This document shows positions 1 to 6,637 of a stretch of 6,775 nt of DNA, piece after piece. Source of the stretch: Pseudomonadota bacterium (GTDB taxonomy: Bacteria > Pseudomonadota > Alphaproteobacteria > Rhodospirillales > UBA2165); the NCBI GenBank assembly GCA_027592155.1, contig JAQCKY010000117.1:1-6775 (forward strand), in the 5' to 3' direction. Below the pieces are notes generated by a model, which worked only from the letters and a program-made list of their open reading frames with translations, was not told the origin of the DNA and ran no database searches. A program made the translations under genes and the position numbers. How positions within the stretch are numbered: position 1 is the stretch's first letter; each line of letters starts with the position of its first letter.

Positions 1-33
1 GGCAACGGCGCCCAACGAATATCGATTTATCAT
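1..33 (-). CDS. Possible start of a downstream gene, truncated by the window edge
   Basis: An ATG at 33-31 on the minus strand opens a frame of 11 codons (MINRYSLGAVA) that runs off the left edge without a stop. It lies 34 bp after the tag stop on the same strand, which would suit the next gene of the operon. No convincing Shine-Dalgarno sequence precedes it; only a weak GAG about 9 bp upstream is present. Eleven residues are too few to identify a family, and the frame could equally be non-coding. Confidence 0.25.
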   Translation of the reverse strand, partial: MINRYSLGAVA

Positions 34-67
34 GGCGTTAGTCTCGACCAGACTGCTTAAAATCTGG

Positions 68-613
68 TTATTCCGGTTGGGAGGTCATCCAAGGCGGATT
101 GAGCGCTGCGATTTTGTCGAATATGGGGCAACTATGGCGGTGTACGCCCGGCAAATAACCGATACTCATCAGAAACTCACCGGTAATTTCGCCGCCGGTG
201 AATTTGAAAGTCATTTTGAATAGCTTTACCCAATCTTCTTTTACAAGAGGATGGTTGGCGGCAATCCAGTCGGCGAAACCGCCGTGACTGGCGCGGAAAG
301 ATTGTATGACTTTGGCATTATCGATCGTTGCTGCGACCTTCAACTTGTTGCGGACGATACCGGCGTCGGCCAACAAGCGGGTGCTTTCAGAGTCCCCATA
401 AGCCGCCACCTTATCGACATCGAAACCATCAAAAGCCGTCCGAAAGTTCTCCCGCTTTTTAAGAATGACAGCCCAGGATAATCCCGCTTGAAACACCTCA
501 AGCGTCAGCCGTTCGAATAAAACGGCTTCGTCGGTCGTGGGGAAACCATATTCGGTATCGTGATAAGAACCATGTACCGGATCGCCGGGTGCGAAATCGC
601 AATAGGCGGACAT
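68..613 (-). CDS. tag: DNA-3-methyladenine glycosylase I
   Basis: A 181-residue base-excision repair enzyme of the helix-hairpin-helix superfamily. It removes 3-methyladenine from alkylated DNA, leaving an abasic site. The Zn-binding residues of Tag are all present: Cys5, His18 (SYHDTEYG), and the H-x3-C pair His158/Cys162 (GVHRHSCP). The base-pocket region LTLEVFQAGLSWAVILKKREN (36-56) keeps Glu39 and Trp47, equivalent to E. coli Glu38 and Trp46, and Tyr17 matches E. coli Tyr16. DAGIVRNKLKVAATIDNAK (83-101) is the hairpin region. The C-terminal half (KLFKMTFKFTGGEITGEFLMSIGYLPGVH) differs from the E. coli STS-x-SDALSK-type sequence and fits a second Tag branch. It starts 11 bp after the methyltransferase stop, behind a clear AGGAG, so it is probably the next gene of the same transcript. 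Confidence 0.95.
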   Translation of the reverse strand: MSAYCDFAPGDPVHGSYHDTEYGFPTTDEAVLFERLTLEVFQAGLSWAVILKKRENFRTAFDGFDVDKVAAYGDSESTRLLADAGIVRNKLKVAATIDNAKVIQSFRASHGGFADWIAANHPLVKEDWVKLFKMTFKFTGGEITGEFLMSIGYLPGVHRHSCPIFDKIAALNPPWMTSQPE

Positions 614-621
614 GAGAGAGA

Positions 622-626
622 CTCCT
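622..626 (-). promoter_or_regulatory. Shine-Dalgarno site of tag
   Basis: AGGAG (read 626 to 622), 8 nt before the tag ATG. It overlaps the TAG stop codon of the methyltransferase gene, so ribosomes ending there sit at the tag initiation site. This supports 613 as the tag start. Confidence 0.75.
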
Positions 627-1707
627 AATCAATTGGCGGTAGAGAGCGGATCGCCTGAGCGGCGGGAAATGCCGGCGCGGTCTCCGTGCGTTCGACGATC
701 AGCTCGTGAATATGATTCTGCAGCAACGATGTCTGGGATAGACGAAGCGACCAAAGATCGTCAAAGGGGTAATCCTTGATCCGCGATATCGGCGGTCCTT
801 TGACGTATCGGTTGATACATGAAAATAACCCGCCGGAACGCACCGTCCTTTGAATATGGCGAAAATAGAATTCAATGATCTCGGCATTCATCTCCATCAT
901 GGATCTGAGATTGATTGCAAGGTCGACCGAACCGTCCTCAAGTTGATCTATCATCCACCCCGGCAGGATCGCAAAATCGAAATCCCTATCCATGGGCGAG
1001 ACGCCGCCCGTTTCGATATCCCCATAGTCAATAATTCGGGCATCCGGAAACCGCTCGGACAAATAGTAGCTTTGAACCGCGTTCACCTCCGGTAGGTCCA
1101 AGAGAATTACTCGCGCCGCCGGATGGAGGTCTTTAAGTTTTGCGGCGAGCCCGCCGTGCCCAGCGCCGATTTCAACAATGGTCGGACGGCCCGACAATGC
1201 GTCAGCCGCGGCCCGGTTGATCTGCCAAAGGTGATAGATGAGAGGAAGATCGTGCAGGTTAAGGCGGTTGCCCCCGACCACCGCGCATGAGGGCGATCCA
1301 GCCGCTGGTGCAAGATTGTCGAGGGTAAAGTCGCGGCCGCATATCGCGGTTATGAGGCCGGCAACCTTGGCGACGGTTTCCGTATGATCGGCCTCAGTGA
1401 GCGTTTCCGGTAAAAGATCCTTGTAATCGTGACGTTCCCGCAACGACCAAAGGGTCTGCTCCGTTTGACTGGGGCCCAGATTGCCGCCCGCAACAAAACC
1501 CGAAATATCATCGTTGAAGCCGACCGTCACGGCGTTTCTCAGCATCTTTGGCCAGGCGTCGATAGCGCCGAAAGCTCGATCGTAATGATCGGGGAACACA
1601 TCCCAATGACGGCTCTTATGTCCGGGCGGCAGCGCGCCGCTGGCGAGCCAATACGTCGCGGCTATTTTTTCGAGGCGATCAGAGATCGGAGATCTTGATG
1701 AGATCAT
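625..1707 (-). CDS. Putative sugar O-methyltransferase (NanM-like, SAM-dependent)
   Basis: A 360-residue protein with a Rossmann-type SAM-binding core. Motif I is IVEIGAGHGGLAAKL (177-191); the second strand ends in the acidic Asp204 of ILLDLPEV (201-208). Further conserved blocks are GSPSCAVVGGNRLNLHDLPLIYHLWQI (137-163), INLRSMMEMNAEIIEFYF (265-282) and GGLFSCINRY (292-301). Together these resemble the putative sugar O-methyltransferase family (methyltran_NanM) usually found in polysaccharide or O-antigen clusters. The likely reaction is methyl transfer from SAM to a sugar hydroxyl in a surface glycan; the substrate is unknown. No glycosyltransferase or sugar-nucleotide gene is in view. The ATG at 1707 is the only plausible start: an in-frame TGA lies at 1719-1717 and no ATG, GTG or TTG follows within the first 20 codons. 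It overlaps the DUF1467 gene by 29 bp and lacks a Shine-Dalgarno sequence. N-terminal residues 1-130 have no motif I recognise. Confidence 0.85.
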   Translation of the reverse strand: MISSRSPISDRLEKIAATYWLASGALPPGHKSRHWDVFPDHYDRAFGAIDAWPKMLRNAVTVGFNDDISGFVAGGNLGPSQTEQTLWSLRERHDYKDLLPETLTEADHTETVAKVAGLITAICGRDFTLDNLAPAAGSPSCAVVGGNRLNLHDLPLIYHLWQINRAAADALSGRPTIVEIGAGHGGLAAKLKDLHPAARVILLDLPEVNAVQSYYLSERFPDARIIDYGDIETGGVSPMDRDFDFAILPGWMIDQLEDGSVDLAINLRSMMEMNAEIIEFYFRHIQRTVRSGGLFSCINRYVKGPPISRIKDYPFDDLWSLRLSQTSLLQNHIHELIVERTETAPAFPAAQAIRSLPPID

Positions 1708-1915
1708 AGGTATCGATCATGTAAAAAATCAGCCAGAAAATAAACGAGATGACGGTCGTGATAAGCATCTTAATAATAATACGAGGTCTCGCCGGGGCCC
1801 CGGCCTCATGCCCTTCGCTGACATCGCCTTGCGCCCGAACACCAAAGGGCAGAACCATGAACAGGGTGAGCCACCAAAGAATGAAATAAACGGCAAACCC
1901 CGTAACCGGCCCCAT
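1679..1915 (-). CDS. DUF1467 family small inner-membrane protein, function unknown
   Basis: A 78-residue protein with two likely membrane helices: about 6-26 (FAVYFILWWLTLFMVLPFGV) and about 50-67 (MLITTVISFIFWLIFYMI). They are joined by a polar loop containing GAPARPR (39-45). The WWLTLF-MVLPFGVR segment followed by the GAPA-x-PR loop is the signature of the DUF1467 family, which is commonly found next to rnj in alphaproteobacteria. No enzymatic motif is visible and the function is unknown. It follows rnj after 4 bp, and a good Shine-Dalgarno sequence (TGAGGA, 1930-1925) sits in the last codons of rnj. The C-terminal 29 bp overlap the next gene in another frame. Family assignment is from recalled sequence pattern and neighbourhood; the coding call itself is strong. 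Confidence 0.88.
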   Translation of the reverse strand: MGPVTGFAVYFILWWLTLFMVLPFGVRAQGDVSEGHEAGAPARPRIIIKMLITTVISFIFWLIFYMIDTYDLIKISDL

Positions 1916-1919
1916 TGGG

Positions 1920-3587
1920 CTAAATCCTCATCAAGTGAATTGCGGTCAACGGCTTCTTGCGGTGAGCCGATTGAAAATAGCGGCGTGCCGCGATCCGAGC
2001 CGTTTCCTGAACAGCATCATCGTCGCGGGATCGTTTGTGCGAGAGCGCCGCGAGGGCATCCTCGATCTCCTGAGATACTTCTTCCACGACGTAGGACTCC
2101 TCCTCCCTATCGATCACACCATAGCTGGTCATCATGAGATCGCCATAGGGCATACCCTCCTTATCGACAACCAGTGTGATCACCACGGAGCCATTGAGCC
2201 CAACCCGGGTTCTCTCGCGCATGGCATCCCCGTCAAAGGGGATCAGGCGATGGCCATCCAAGGCAAAACGGCCGACCGGCACCTCATCGATGATCCTGGC
2301 ATTGCCCGGGGCCAACCGTACGACGGAACCATTTTCGACGAGGACCGTTTGGGGCACCTGGCATTCGCGAGCGAGTTCGGTGTGATGCATAAGATGGCGC
2401 TGCTCTCCATGGACCGGAATGGCGATTGTGGGACGGAGATGCTGGTACATGCGAATCAATTCGTCGCGCGCCGGATGTCCTGAGACATGGACAAAATGGG
2501 TTTCGTCGGTGATGACCCTAACGCCGTTTTGCACTAGCCGATTTTGAATATTGGAGATCGCCAGCTCATTGCCGGGAATTCGCCGCGACGAAAAGATCAC
2601 CATATCGCCGCTTTCCAAGGAAAGATCGCGGTGGTTGCCGGTCGCGATACGGGACAGGGCGGCGCGGGATTCCCCTTGGCTTCCGGTGCAGATATATAGC
2701 ACCTCGTCCTTGGCCAGATGGGCCGCGTCCTCGGCCTCCAGAAAGGGTGGAAGATCGGTAAGGTAGCCGGTTTCCCGAGCGGCGCCGTTCATTCGCCAGA
2801 GCGAACGCCCCACCATCGCAACCGCCCGCCCATTTGCGGTCGCGGCCTCAAAGATGGTCTGCAACCTGGCGACGTTGGAAGCGAAGCAGCAAACCGCCAC
2901 CCGGCCCGAACATTCACCGATGACCTCGGTAAGGTTATCCAGCAACGCGGCTTCGGACGGTGTCGTTCCCGGAACGAATACGTTTGTTGAATCGCCGACA
3001 CAGGCCAACACGCCTTCGTCGCCAAGCGCCTCCAGCGCTTTTTCGTCCGCCACTTCGCCAACCACGGGGTCGGGATCGAATTTCCAATCACCGGTATGAA
3101 GGATGGTACCGAGCGGGGTTCGAATGACGATGGCATTCGGCTCCGGCATGGAATGGGTCAGCGTAATCAGTTCCAACGAAAACGGCCCGACCTCAAATTT
3201 TCCGCCGAGGGGGACGACGGTAATATCGATTTCATTCAGCAAACCGTCCATCTCAAGTTTGCGGCGGAGCAGCGCTGCCGTGAACGGCGTCGCGTAAATC
3301 GGGCACCGAAGCCGGTCCCAAAGATACGGCACCGCGCCCAGATGATCTTCATGCCCATGGGTCAGAACAAGCCCCGCGAGTTGATCGCGGCGCTCTTGAA
3401 TGAATTGAGGATCGGGGCAAATGACATCGACACCCGGCGTGCTGTCATCGCCAAAGGTGATACCGAAATCGACCATCAGCCAGTCGTGGGCGTCGGGAAG
3501 ACCGTAACCATAGAGATTGACGTTCATTCCAATCTCCTCGGTACCGCCGAGGGGAGCAAAGAGAAGCTCAGATTTGGCCGCCGTCAT
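1920..3587 (-). CDS. rnj: Ribonuclease J (metallo-beta-lactamase/beta-CASP family)
   Basis: A 555-residue RNase J of normal length. The family has 5'-to-3' exonuclease and endonuclease activity and acts in mRNA turnover and rRNA 5'-end maturation in alphaproteobacteria. The opening PLGGTEEIGMNVNLYGYG (12-29) is typical. Two-metal site residues are all present: His77, His79, Asp81 and His82 in LTHGHEDHLGAVPYLW; His145 in THSMPEPNA; Asp167 in HTGDWKFDPDP; and His393 in PVHGEQRHL. The beta-CASP insert includes GDSTN (198-202), TGSQGES (301-307), SSRRIPGNE (333-341) and VHVSGHPARDE (366-376), which supports RNA/DNA specificity over a plain hydrolase. The C-terminal part (about 440-555) is the usual small alpha/beta domain. 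The start overlaps the coaX stop in an ATGA, and there is no Shine-Dalgarno sequence in front, so synthesis is probably coupled to coaX. The DUF1467 gene begins 4 bp after the stop. Confidence 0.96.
   Translation of the reverse strand: MTAAKSELLFAPLGGTEEIGMNVNLYGYGLPDAHDWLMVDFGITFGDDSTPGVDVICPDPQFIQERRDQLAGLVLTHGHEDHLGAVPYLWDRLRCPIYATPFTAALLRRKLEMDGLLNEIDITVVPLGGKFEVGPFSLELITLTHSMPEPNAIVIRTPLGTILHTGDWKFDPDPVVGEVADEKALEALGDEGVLACVGDSTNVFVPGTTPSEAALLDNLTEVIGECSGRVAVCCFASNVARLQTIFEAATANGRAVAMVGRSLWRMNGAARETGYLTDLPPFLEAEDAAHLAKDEVLYICTGSQGESRAALSRIATGNHRDLSLESGDMVIFSSRRIPGNELAISNIQNRLVQNGVRVITDETHFVHVSGHPARDELIRMYQHLRPTIAIPVHGEQRHLMHHTELARECQVPQTVLVENGSVVRLAPGNARIIDEVPVGRFALDGHRLIPFDGDAMRERTRVGLNGSVVITLVVDKEGMPYGDLMMTSYGVIDREEESYVVEEVSQEIEDALAALSHKRSRDDDAVQETARIAARRYFQSAHRKKPLTAIHLMRI
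1925..1930 (-). promoter_or_regulatory. Shine-Dalgarno site of the DUF1467 gene
   Basis: TGAGGA (read 1930 to 1925), 9 nt before the ATG at 1915 and inside the last codons of rnj. It supports the short 78-residue reading frame as a real gene with this start. Confidence 0.65.
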
Positions 3588-4360
3588 TTAGTTTGATTGA
3601 GCTGATGGATGATGAGCAGACCGCGCAACGTCAAATCCGGATCCGCATGATGGATTGACCCTGTGGCACTGGAAAAGGCACCGGCGAGACCACCCGTCGC
3701 GATCACCGTCAGATCGTGGCCGAACTCTTCGCAGATTCTCTTGGTCATGCCCTCGATCATGGTGACGTGGCCATAAAAGATTCCGGATTGCATCTGTCCG
3801 ATTGTGCTTCGACCGATCACCGTCGGCGGCTGAGCCACGGCAACCCTCGGCAACTGAGCGGCCGCGCTGTGCAGAGCATCGAGCGATAGATTGATCCCCG
3901 GACAGATGACACCACCCTCATAACTGCCATCGGCACTAACCACGTCGAAAGTAGTCGCCGTGCCGAAATCCAGGATCAAAAGCGGGCCGTCATAACTGGC
4001 ATGGGCGGCAACCGCGTCACACAGGCGGTCGGCACCGACCTCATCTGGATGATCGACATTGATGGCGATGCCGAGATTGATATCCGGGCTCCCGACGACA
4101 AGCGGATCGCAGTCAAAATATTTACTGCAGAGGGTTTGGAGATGCATGAGATTATCGGGGACCACGGTTGCCACAATCGCAGCATCGATATCGCCCGGCG
4201 TCACACCGTCTCGGGCCATCAATTGCTCAAGCCAAGCGCCGAATTCGTCGGCGGTGCGGTTTGCCTCCGTTGCGGCGCGCCACTCCCCCTGCTTCTTGCC
4301 GTCATCGCCGAAAACAGCAAAGACGACATTGGTATTGCCGGAATCTATCGCGAGTAACAT
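3584..4360 (-). CDS. coaX: Type III pantothenate kinase (CoaX)
   Basis: A 258-residue kinase of the ASKHA (acetate/sugar kinase/Hsp70/actin) fold that phosphorylates pantothenate to 4'-phosphopantothenate, the first committed step of coenzyme A synthesis. CoaX enzymes are known to need a monovalent cation and not to be feedback-inhibited by CoA. Visible motifs: the phosphate-binding DSGNTN (6-11); the GADR motif with probable catalytic Asp111 (EVGADRLCDAVAAHA, 107-121); LDFGTATTFD (130-139); EGGVICPGINL (148-158); and ATGGLAG near the C-terminus. The length is typical. The start lies 3 bp after the birA stop, with GGGGA at 4372-4368 as a likely ribosome binding site inside the end of birA. 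Its TGA overlaps the rnj ATG. No coaA-type kinase is present in the window. Confidence 0.96.
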   Translation of the reverse strand: MLLAIDSGNTNVVFAVFGDDGKKQGEWRAATEANRTADEFGAWLEQLMARDGVTPGDIDAAIVATVVPDNLMHLQTLCSKYFDCDPLVVGSPDINLGIAINVDHPDEVGADRLCDAVAAHASYDGPLLILDFGTATTFDVVSADGSYEGGVICPGINLSLDALHSAAAQLPRVAVAQPPTVIGRSTIGQMQSGIFYGHVTMIEGMTKRICEEFGHDLTVIATGGLAGAFSSATGSIHHADPDLTLRGLLIIHQLNQTK

Positions 4361-4363
4361 GCC

Positions 4364-5137
4364 CTATTCCCCGATGGCTGCGGCGGGTGCATAGATGTCC
4401 CCGGTGGTAATTTTGCGAACCCCATTGGCCGTATCAAGTATTAGAGCGCCGTCATCATCCATCTTAGAAAATATTCCTTCGAGGGTTTCTTTGTCCAATT
4501 GCACCTTTATTTTCTCCCCAAGACCAGATGCACGGTTTAGCCAAGCTTGTCTCACCGGTGCAAAACCGCTCGTCTGCCAGATCCGCAGCCAGTCGCACAG
4601 CGTTTGGGTATAATTCTCCAGCATTTCGGCCACCGTCGGCGCGCTCCCGCATTCCTCTAAGACCGAGGTCGCGGGATAATTGGTGTCGCCAGGATAATGG
4701 ATGAGATTAATCCCGCAACCGATTACCAGCCAGTCCAACTTCGCATTTGGCAGGGATGCCGCCTCGATCAGGATGCCCGATATCTTTTTGCCGTTGAGCA
4801 GAACGTCATTCGGCCATTTGCAATGAATATCAGCCTTTCCGCCGGCATGCTGTGCTACGGCGTCATAGACGGCGAGGCAGGTTAGGAAGCCAATTTGTCC
4901 CGCGCATTCCGCCGATATATTCGGCCGGAGCAAAACACTGGAATAGAGGTTGCCGGGTTTGGAAACCCAATTTCGCGCGCGGCGTCCTTTCCCGGCGGTC
5001 TGTTCATGGGCCCAGATTACCATCCCGTCGGGAGCCCCCTCCTCCGTCGCCATCCTTTTGGCTTCGTCATTGGTACTGCCGACCGTTTCCAGTTCCCTCA
5101 GTTGGAACTGGTCCGGTAATCGGGGCCGTCGGCTCAT
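4364..5137 (-). CDS. birA: Biotin--[acetyl-CoA-carboxylase] ligase, monofunctional (no DNA-binding domain)
   Basis: A 257-residue cytoplasmic biotin protein ligase. It activates biotin with ATP to biotinyl-5'-AMP and attaches it to the acceptor lysine of biotin carboxyl carrier proteins. Visible motifs in order: ETVGSTNDEAKRMA (17-30) with the substrate-binding STN; the biotinyl-AMP loop QTAGKGRRARNW (46-57), matching the E. coli GRGRRG loop; KWPNDVLLNGKKISGILIE (107-125) with Lys107 matching catalytic Lys183 of E. coli; and VIGCGINL (138-145). A C-terminal SH3-like cap (EKIKVQ…GALILDT…KITTGDIY) is present. The N-terminal winged helix of the E. coli repressor form is absent, so this protein should not regulate bio genes by direct DNA binding. 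The loop is slightly unusual: Lys50 and Ala54 replace the usual Arg and Gly. The start overlaps the nuoN stop by 4 bp and has no Shine-Dalgarno sequence; coaX follows after 3 bp. Confidence 0.95.
   Translation of the reverse strand: MSRRPRLPDQFQLRELETVGSTNDEAKRMATEEGAPDGMVIWAHEQTAGKGRRARNWVSKPGNLYSSVLLRPNISAECAGQIGFLTCLAVYDAVAQHAGGKADIHCKWPNDVLLNGKKISGILIEAASLPNAKLDWLVIGCGINLIHYPGDTNYPATSVLEECGSAPTVAEMLENYTQTLCDWLRIWQTSGFAPVRQAWLNRASGLGEKIKVQLDKETLEGIFSKMDDDGALILDTANGVRKITTGDIYAPAAAIGE
4368..4372 (-). promoter_or_regulatory. Probable Shine-Dalgarno site of coaX
   Basis: GGGGA (read 4372 to 4368), 7 nt before the coaX ATG and within the last codons of birA. It is moderate in strength. By contrast, birA and rnj, which start in ATGA overlaps, have no such site. 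Confidence 0.5.
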
Positions 5138-6618
5138 TGTGGAAATAAAGCGGAAGTCGCGAGTTCGGCGCCGTTAAGGACCGGGTCCGGATAGATAAAG
5201 AACAGGATGACAACGACACCGGTGATCACCAGGATAGACTTCATATCCCGGCTGACCGGGCGGTCGAATTCTTCTTCGGATGAATCGAAATACATCACCT
5301 TGATGATGCGCAGGTAATAAAACGCGGCGACGACACTTGCCAGAACGCCGATGATCGCCAAGGCAAAGAGGTCGGCTTCGATCGCAGCGGCAAAGATGTA
5401 AAATTTCCCGAAGAACCCGGCGAGCGGCGGAATGCCGGCCATCGAAAACATGAACACGGCCAGGACCATGGCCATCACCGGATTGGATTTGGATAATCCT
5501 GCGAGGTCATCGATGCCTTCCAGCATCCGGCCTTGCCGCCGCATCAAAAGGATGCAGGCAAAAGTGCCGATATTCATGAACATATAAATAGCGAGATAAA
5601 TCAGAAGCCCTTGAATTCCGGCTGCCCGCACCTCGGCACTGACGGCACTACCCGCGGCGGCAAGACCGATCAAGGCATATCCCATATGGCCGATTGAACT
5701 ATAGGCCATCAGGCGTTTGATGTTGTTTTGATTGATGGCGGCAAACGCACCCAGCGCCATTGAGGCAATCGAGATAAAGATGATGATCTGTTGCCATTCA
5801 CCGGCCAGATCGCCAAAGGGCCCCACGAGGACACGTGCAAAAAGCGCCATGGCGGCGATCTTGGGGGCAACGGCGAACAGTGCGGTTACCGGCGTCGGCG
5901 CCCCCTCGTAAACATCCGGTGTCCACATGTGGAACGGTACCGCCGAAACTTTGAAGGCCAGACCGGCGATGATGAACACGATGCCGACGATAACCCCGAG
6001 ATGCGGTTCCGTGCCGTTTACAGCTTTAAAGACTTCCGCCAGAGAATCGAAGTTGGTGGTACCGGCAAATCCGTAAATCAGCGACATGCCATAGAGCAGA
6101 ATGCCGGACGCCAAGGCCCCCAGGACAAAATACTTCAACCCCGCTTCCGCCGAGCGAATGCTATCCCGCTGGAAAGACGCAATGACGTAGAGCGCCAGAC
6201 TTTGCAATTCCAGCCCCAGATAGAGCGACATGAGATCATTGGCGGAGATCATCATCAGCATCCCAAGGGACGCCAACACGACCAGAACCGGGAACTCGAA
6301 GCGCGCGATATCCTGGCGTTCCAAATAGTCCTGCGCCATAACAATCGCCGCGCCGGCCGATACCAGAACCAGAATTTTGGCGTATACGGCGAAGCTATCG
6401 GTGACGAACAGACCGCCGAAGGTCACCATTCGGCCATCGGTCACCATGACGGTCAGCGGAATGGCAAAGAATAGCGCTGCGGTGCTGAGATAGGAGACGG
6501 TTCGCACCGTCTGCTTGCCGGTCGAGTAGACGCCGAGCATCAGCAAAATCATCGCCGAAACGGCGAGATATATCTCCGGTATGGCCGGGATCAGATCGGG
6601 AAATGCGGCTACAGGCAT
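5134..6618 (-). CDS. nuoN: NADH-quinone oxidoreductase subunit N (complex I proton-pumping membrane subunit)
   Basis: A 494-residue, strongly hydrophobic protein with about 14 predicted membrane helices, the normal NuoN length. It forms one of the antiporter-like proton channels in the inner-membrane arm of complex I. Residues expected for proton transfer are visible: Glu137 in the GLELQSL helix, Lys162 in AGLKYF, Lys223 in GLAFKVSAVPFHMW, Lys253 in VAPKIAA and Lys405 in PLAGFFGKF. The segment around 233-245 (TPDVYEGAPTPVT) and the NQNNIKRLMAYSSIGHMGY segment (296-314) are hallmarks of the NuoL/M/N family, and the former points to NuoN. The ATG at 6618 gives an N-terminus (PDLIPAIPEIYLA) of the expected kind; only a weak purine stretch (AAGAGA) lies upstream. 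The stop overlaps the birA start in an ATGA, so birA translation is probably coupled to nuoN. Confidence 0.97.
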   Translation of the reverse strand: MPVAAFPDLIPAIPEIYLAVSAMILLMLGVYSTGKQTVRTVSYLSTAALFFAIPLTVMVTDGRMVTFGGLFVTDSFAVYAKILVLVSAGAAIVMAQDYLERQDIARFEFPVLVVLASLGMLMMISANDLMSLYLGLELQSLALYVIASFQRDSIRSAEAGLKYFVLGALASGILLYGMSLIYGFAGTTNFDSLAEVFKAVNGTEPHLGVIVGIVFIIAGLAFKVSAVPFHMWTPDVYEGAPTPVTALFAVAPKIAAMALFARVLVGPFGDLAGEWQQIIIFISIASMALGAFAAINQNNIKRLMAYSSIGHMGYALIGLAAAGSAVSAEVRAAGIQGLLIYLAIYMFMNIGTFACILLMRRQGRMLEGIDDLAGLSKSNPVMAMVLAVFMFSMAGIPPLAGFFGKFYIFAAAIEADLFALAIIGVLASVVAAFYYLRIIKVMYFDSSEEEFDRPVSRDMKSILVITGVVVILFFIYPDPVLNGAELATSALFPQ

Positions 6619-6637
6619 AGTCTCTTACTGTCCCATT

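Noticed and set aside
47..68. Inverted repeat ACCAGA…TCTGGT just after the tag stop, a possible terminator
   Set aside because: The stem is only 6 bp with a 10 nt loop and no T-run follows on the minus strand, so it does not look like an intrinsic terminator. An inverted repeat this short is expected by chance.
614..624. Gap between the methyltransferase and tag as a place for a separate tag promoter
   Set aside because: It is only 11 bp and is filled by the tag ribosome binding region. Any tag promoter would have to lie inside the methyltransferase gene, where I see no convincing -35/-10 pair.
1723..1728. T6 run near the end of the DUF1467 gene as a programmed frameshift site that would fuse it to the methyltransferase
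   Set aside because: The methyltransferase frame is +1 relative to DUF1467, so a standard -1 slip would not enter it. The methyltransferase frame is also closed by a TGA at 1719-1717 just after the run.
1935..2483. A 182-codon plus-strand reading frame opposite the 3' part of rnj
   Set aside because: It is antisense to conserved RNase J sequence and its product has no recognisable motif.
3096..3596. A 166-codon plus-strand reading frame opposite the start of rnj
   Set aside because: It lies entirely over the catalytic metallo-beta-lactamase domain of RNase J, shows no domain or ribosome binding site, and is best explained as a coding shadow.
5791..6474. A 227-codon plus-strand reading frame opposite nuoN
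   Set aside because: It is antisense to a well-conserved nuoN. Its product is rich in Arg, Gln, Gly and His with no recognisable domain, as expected for the shadow of a membrane protein gene.
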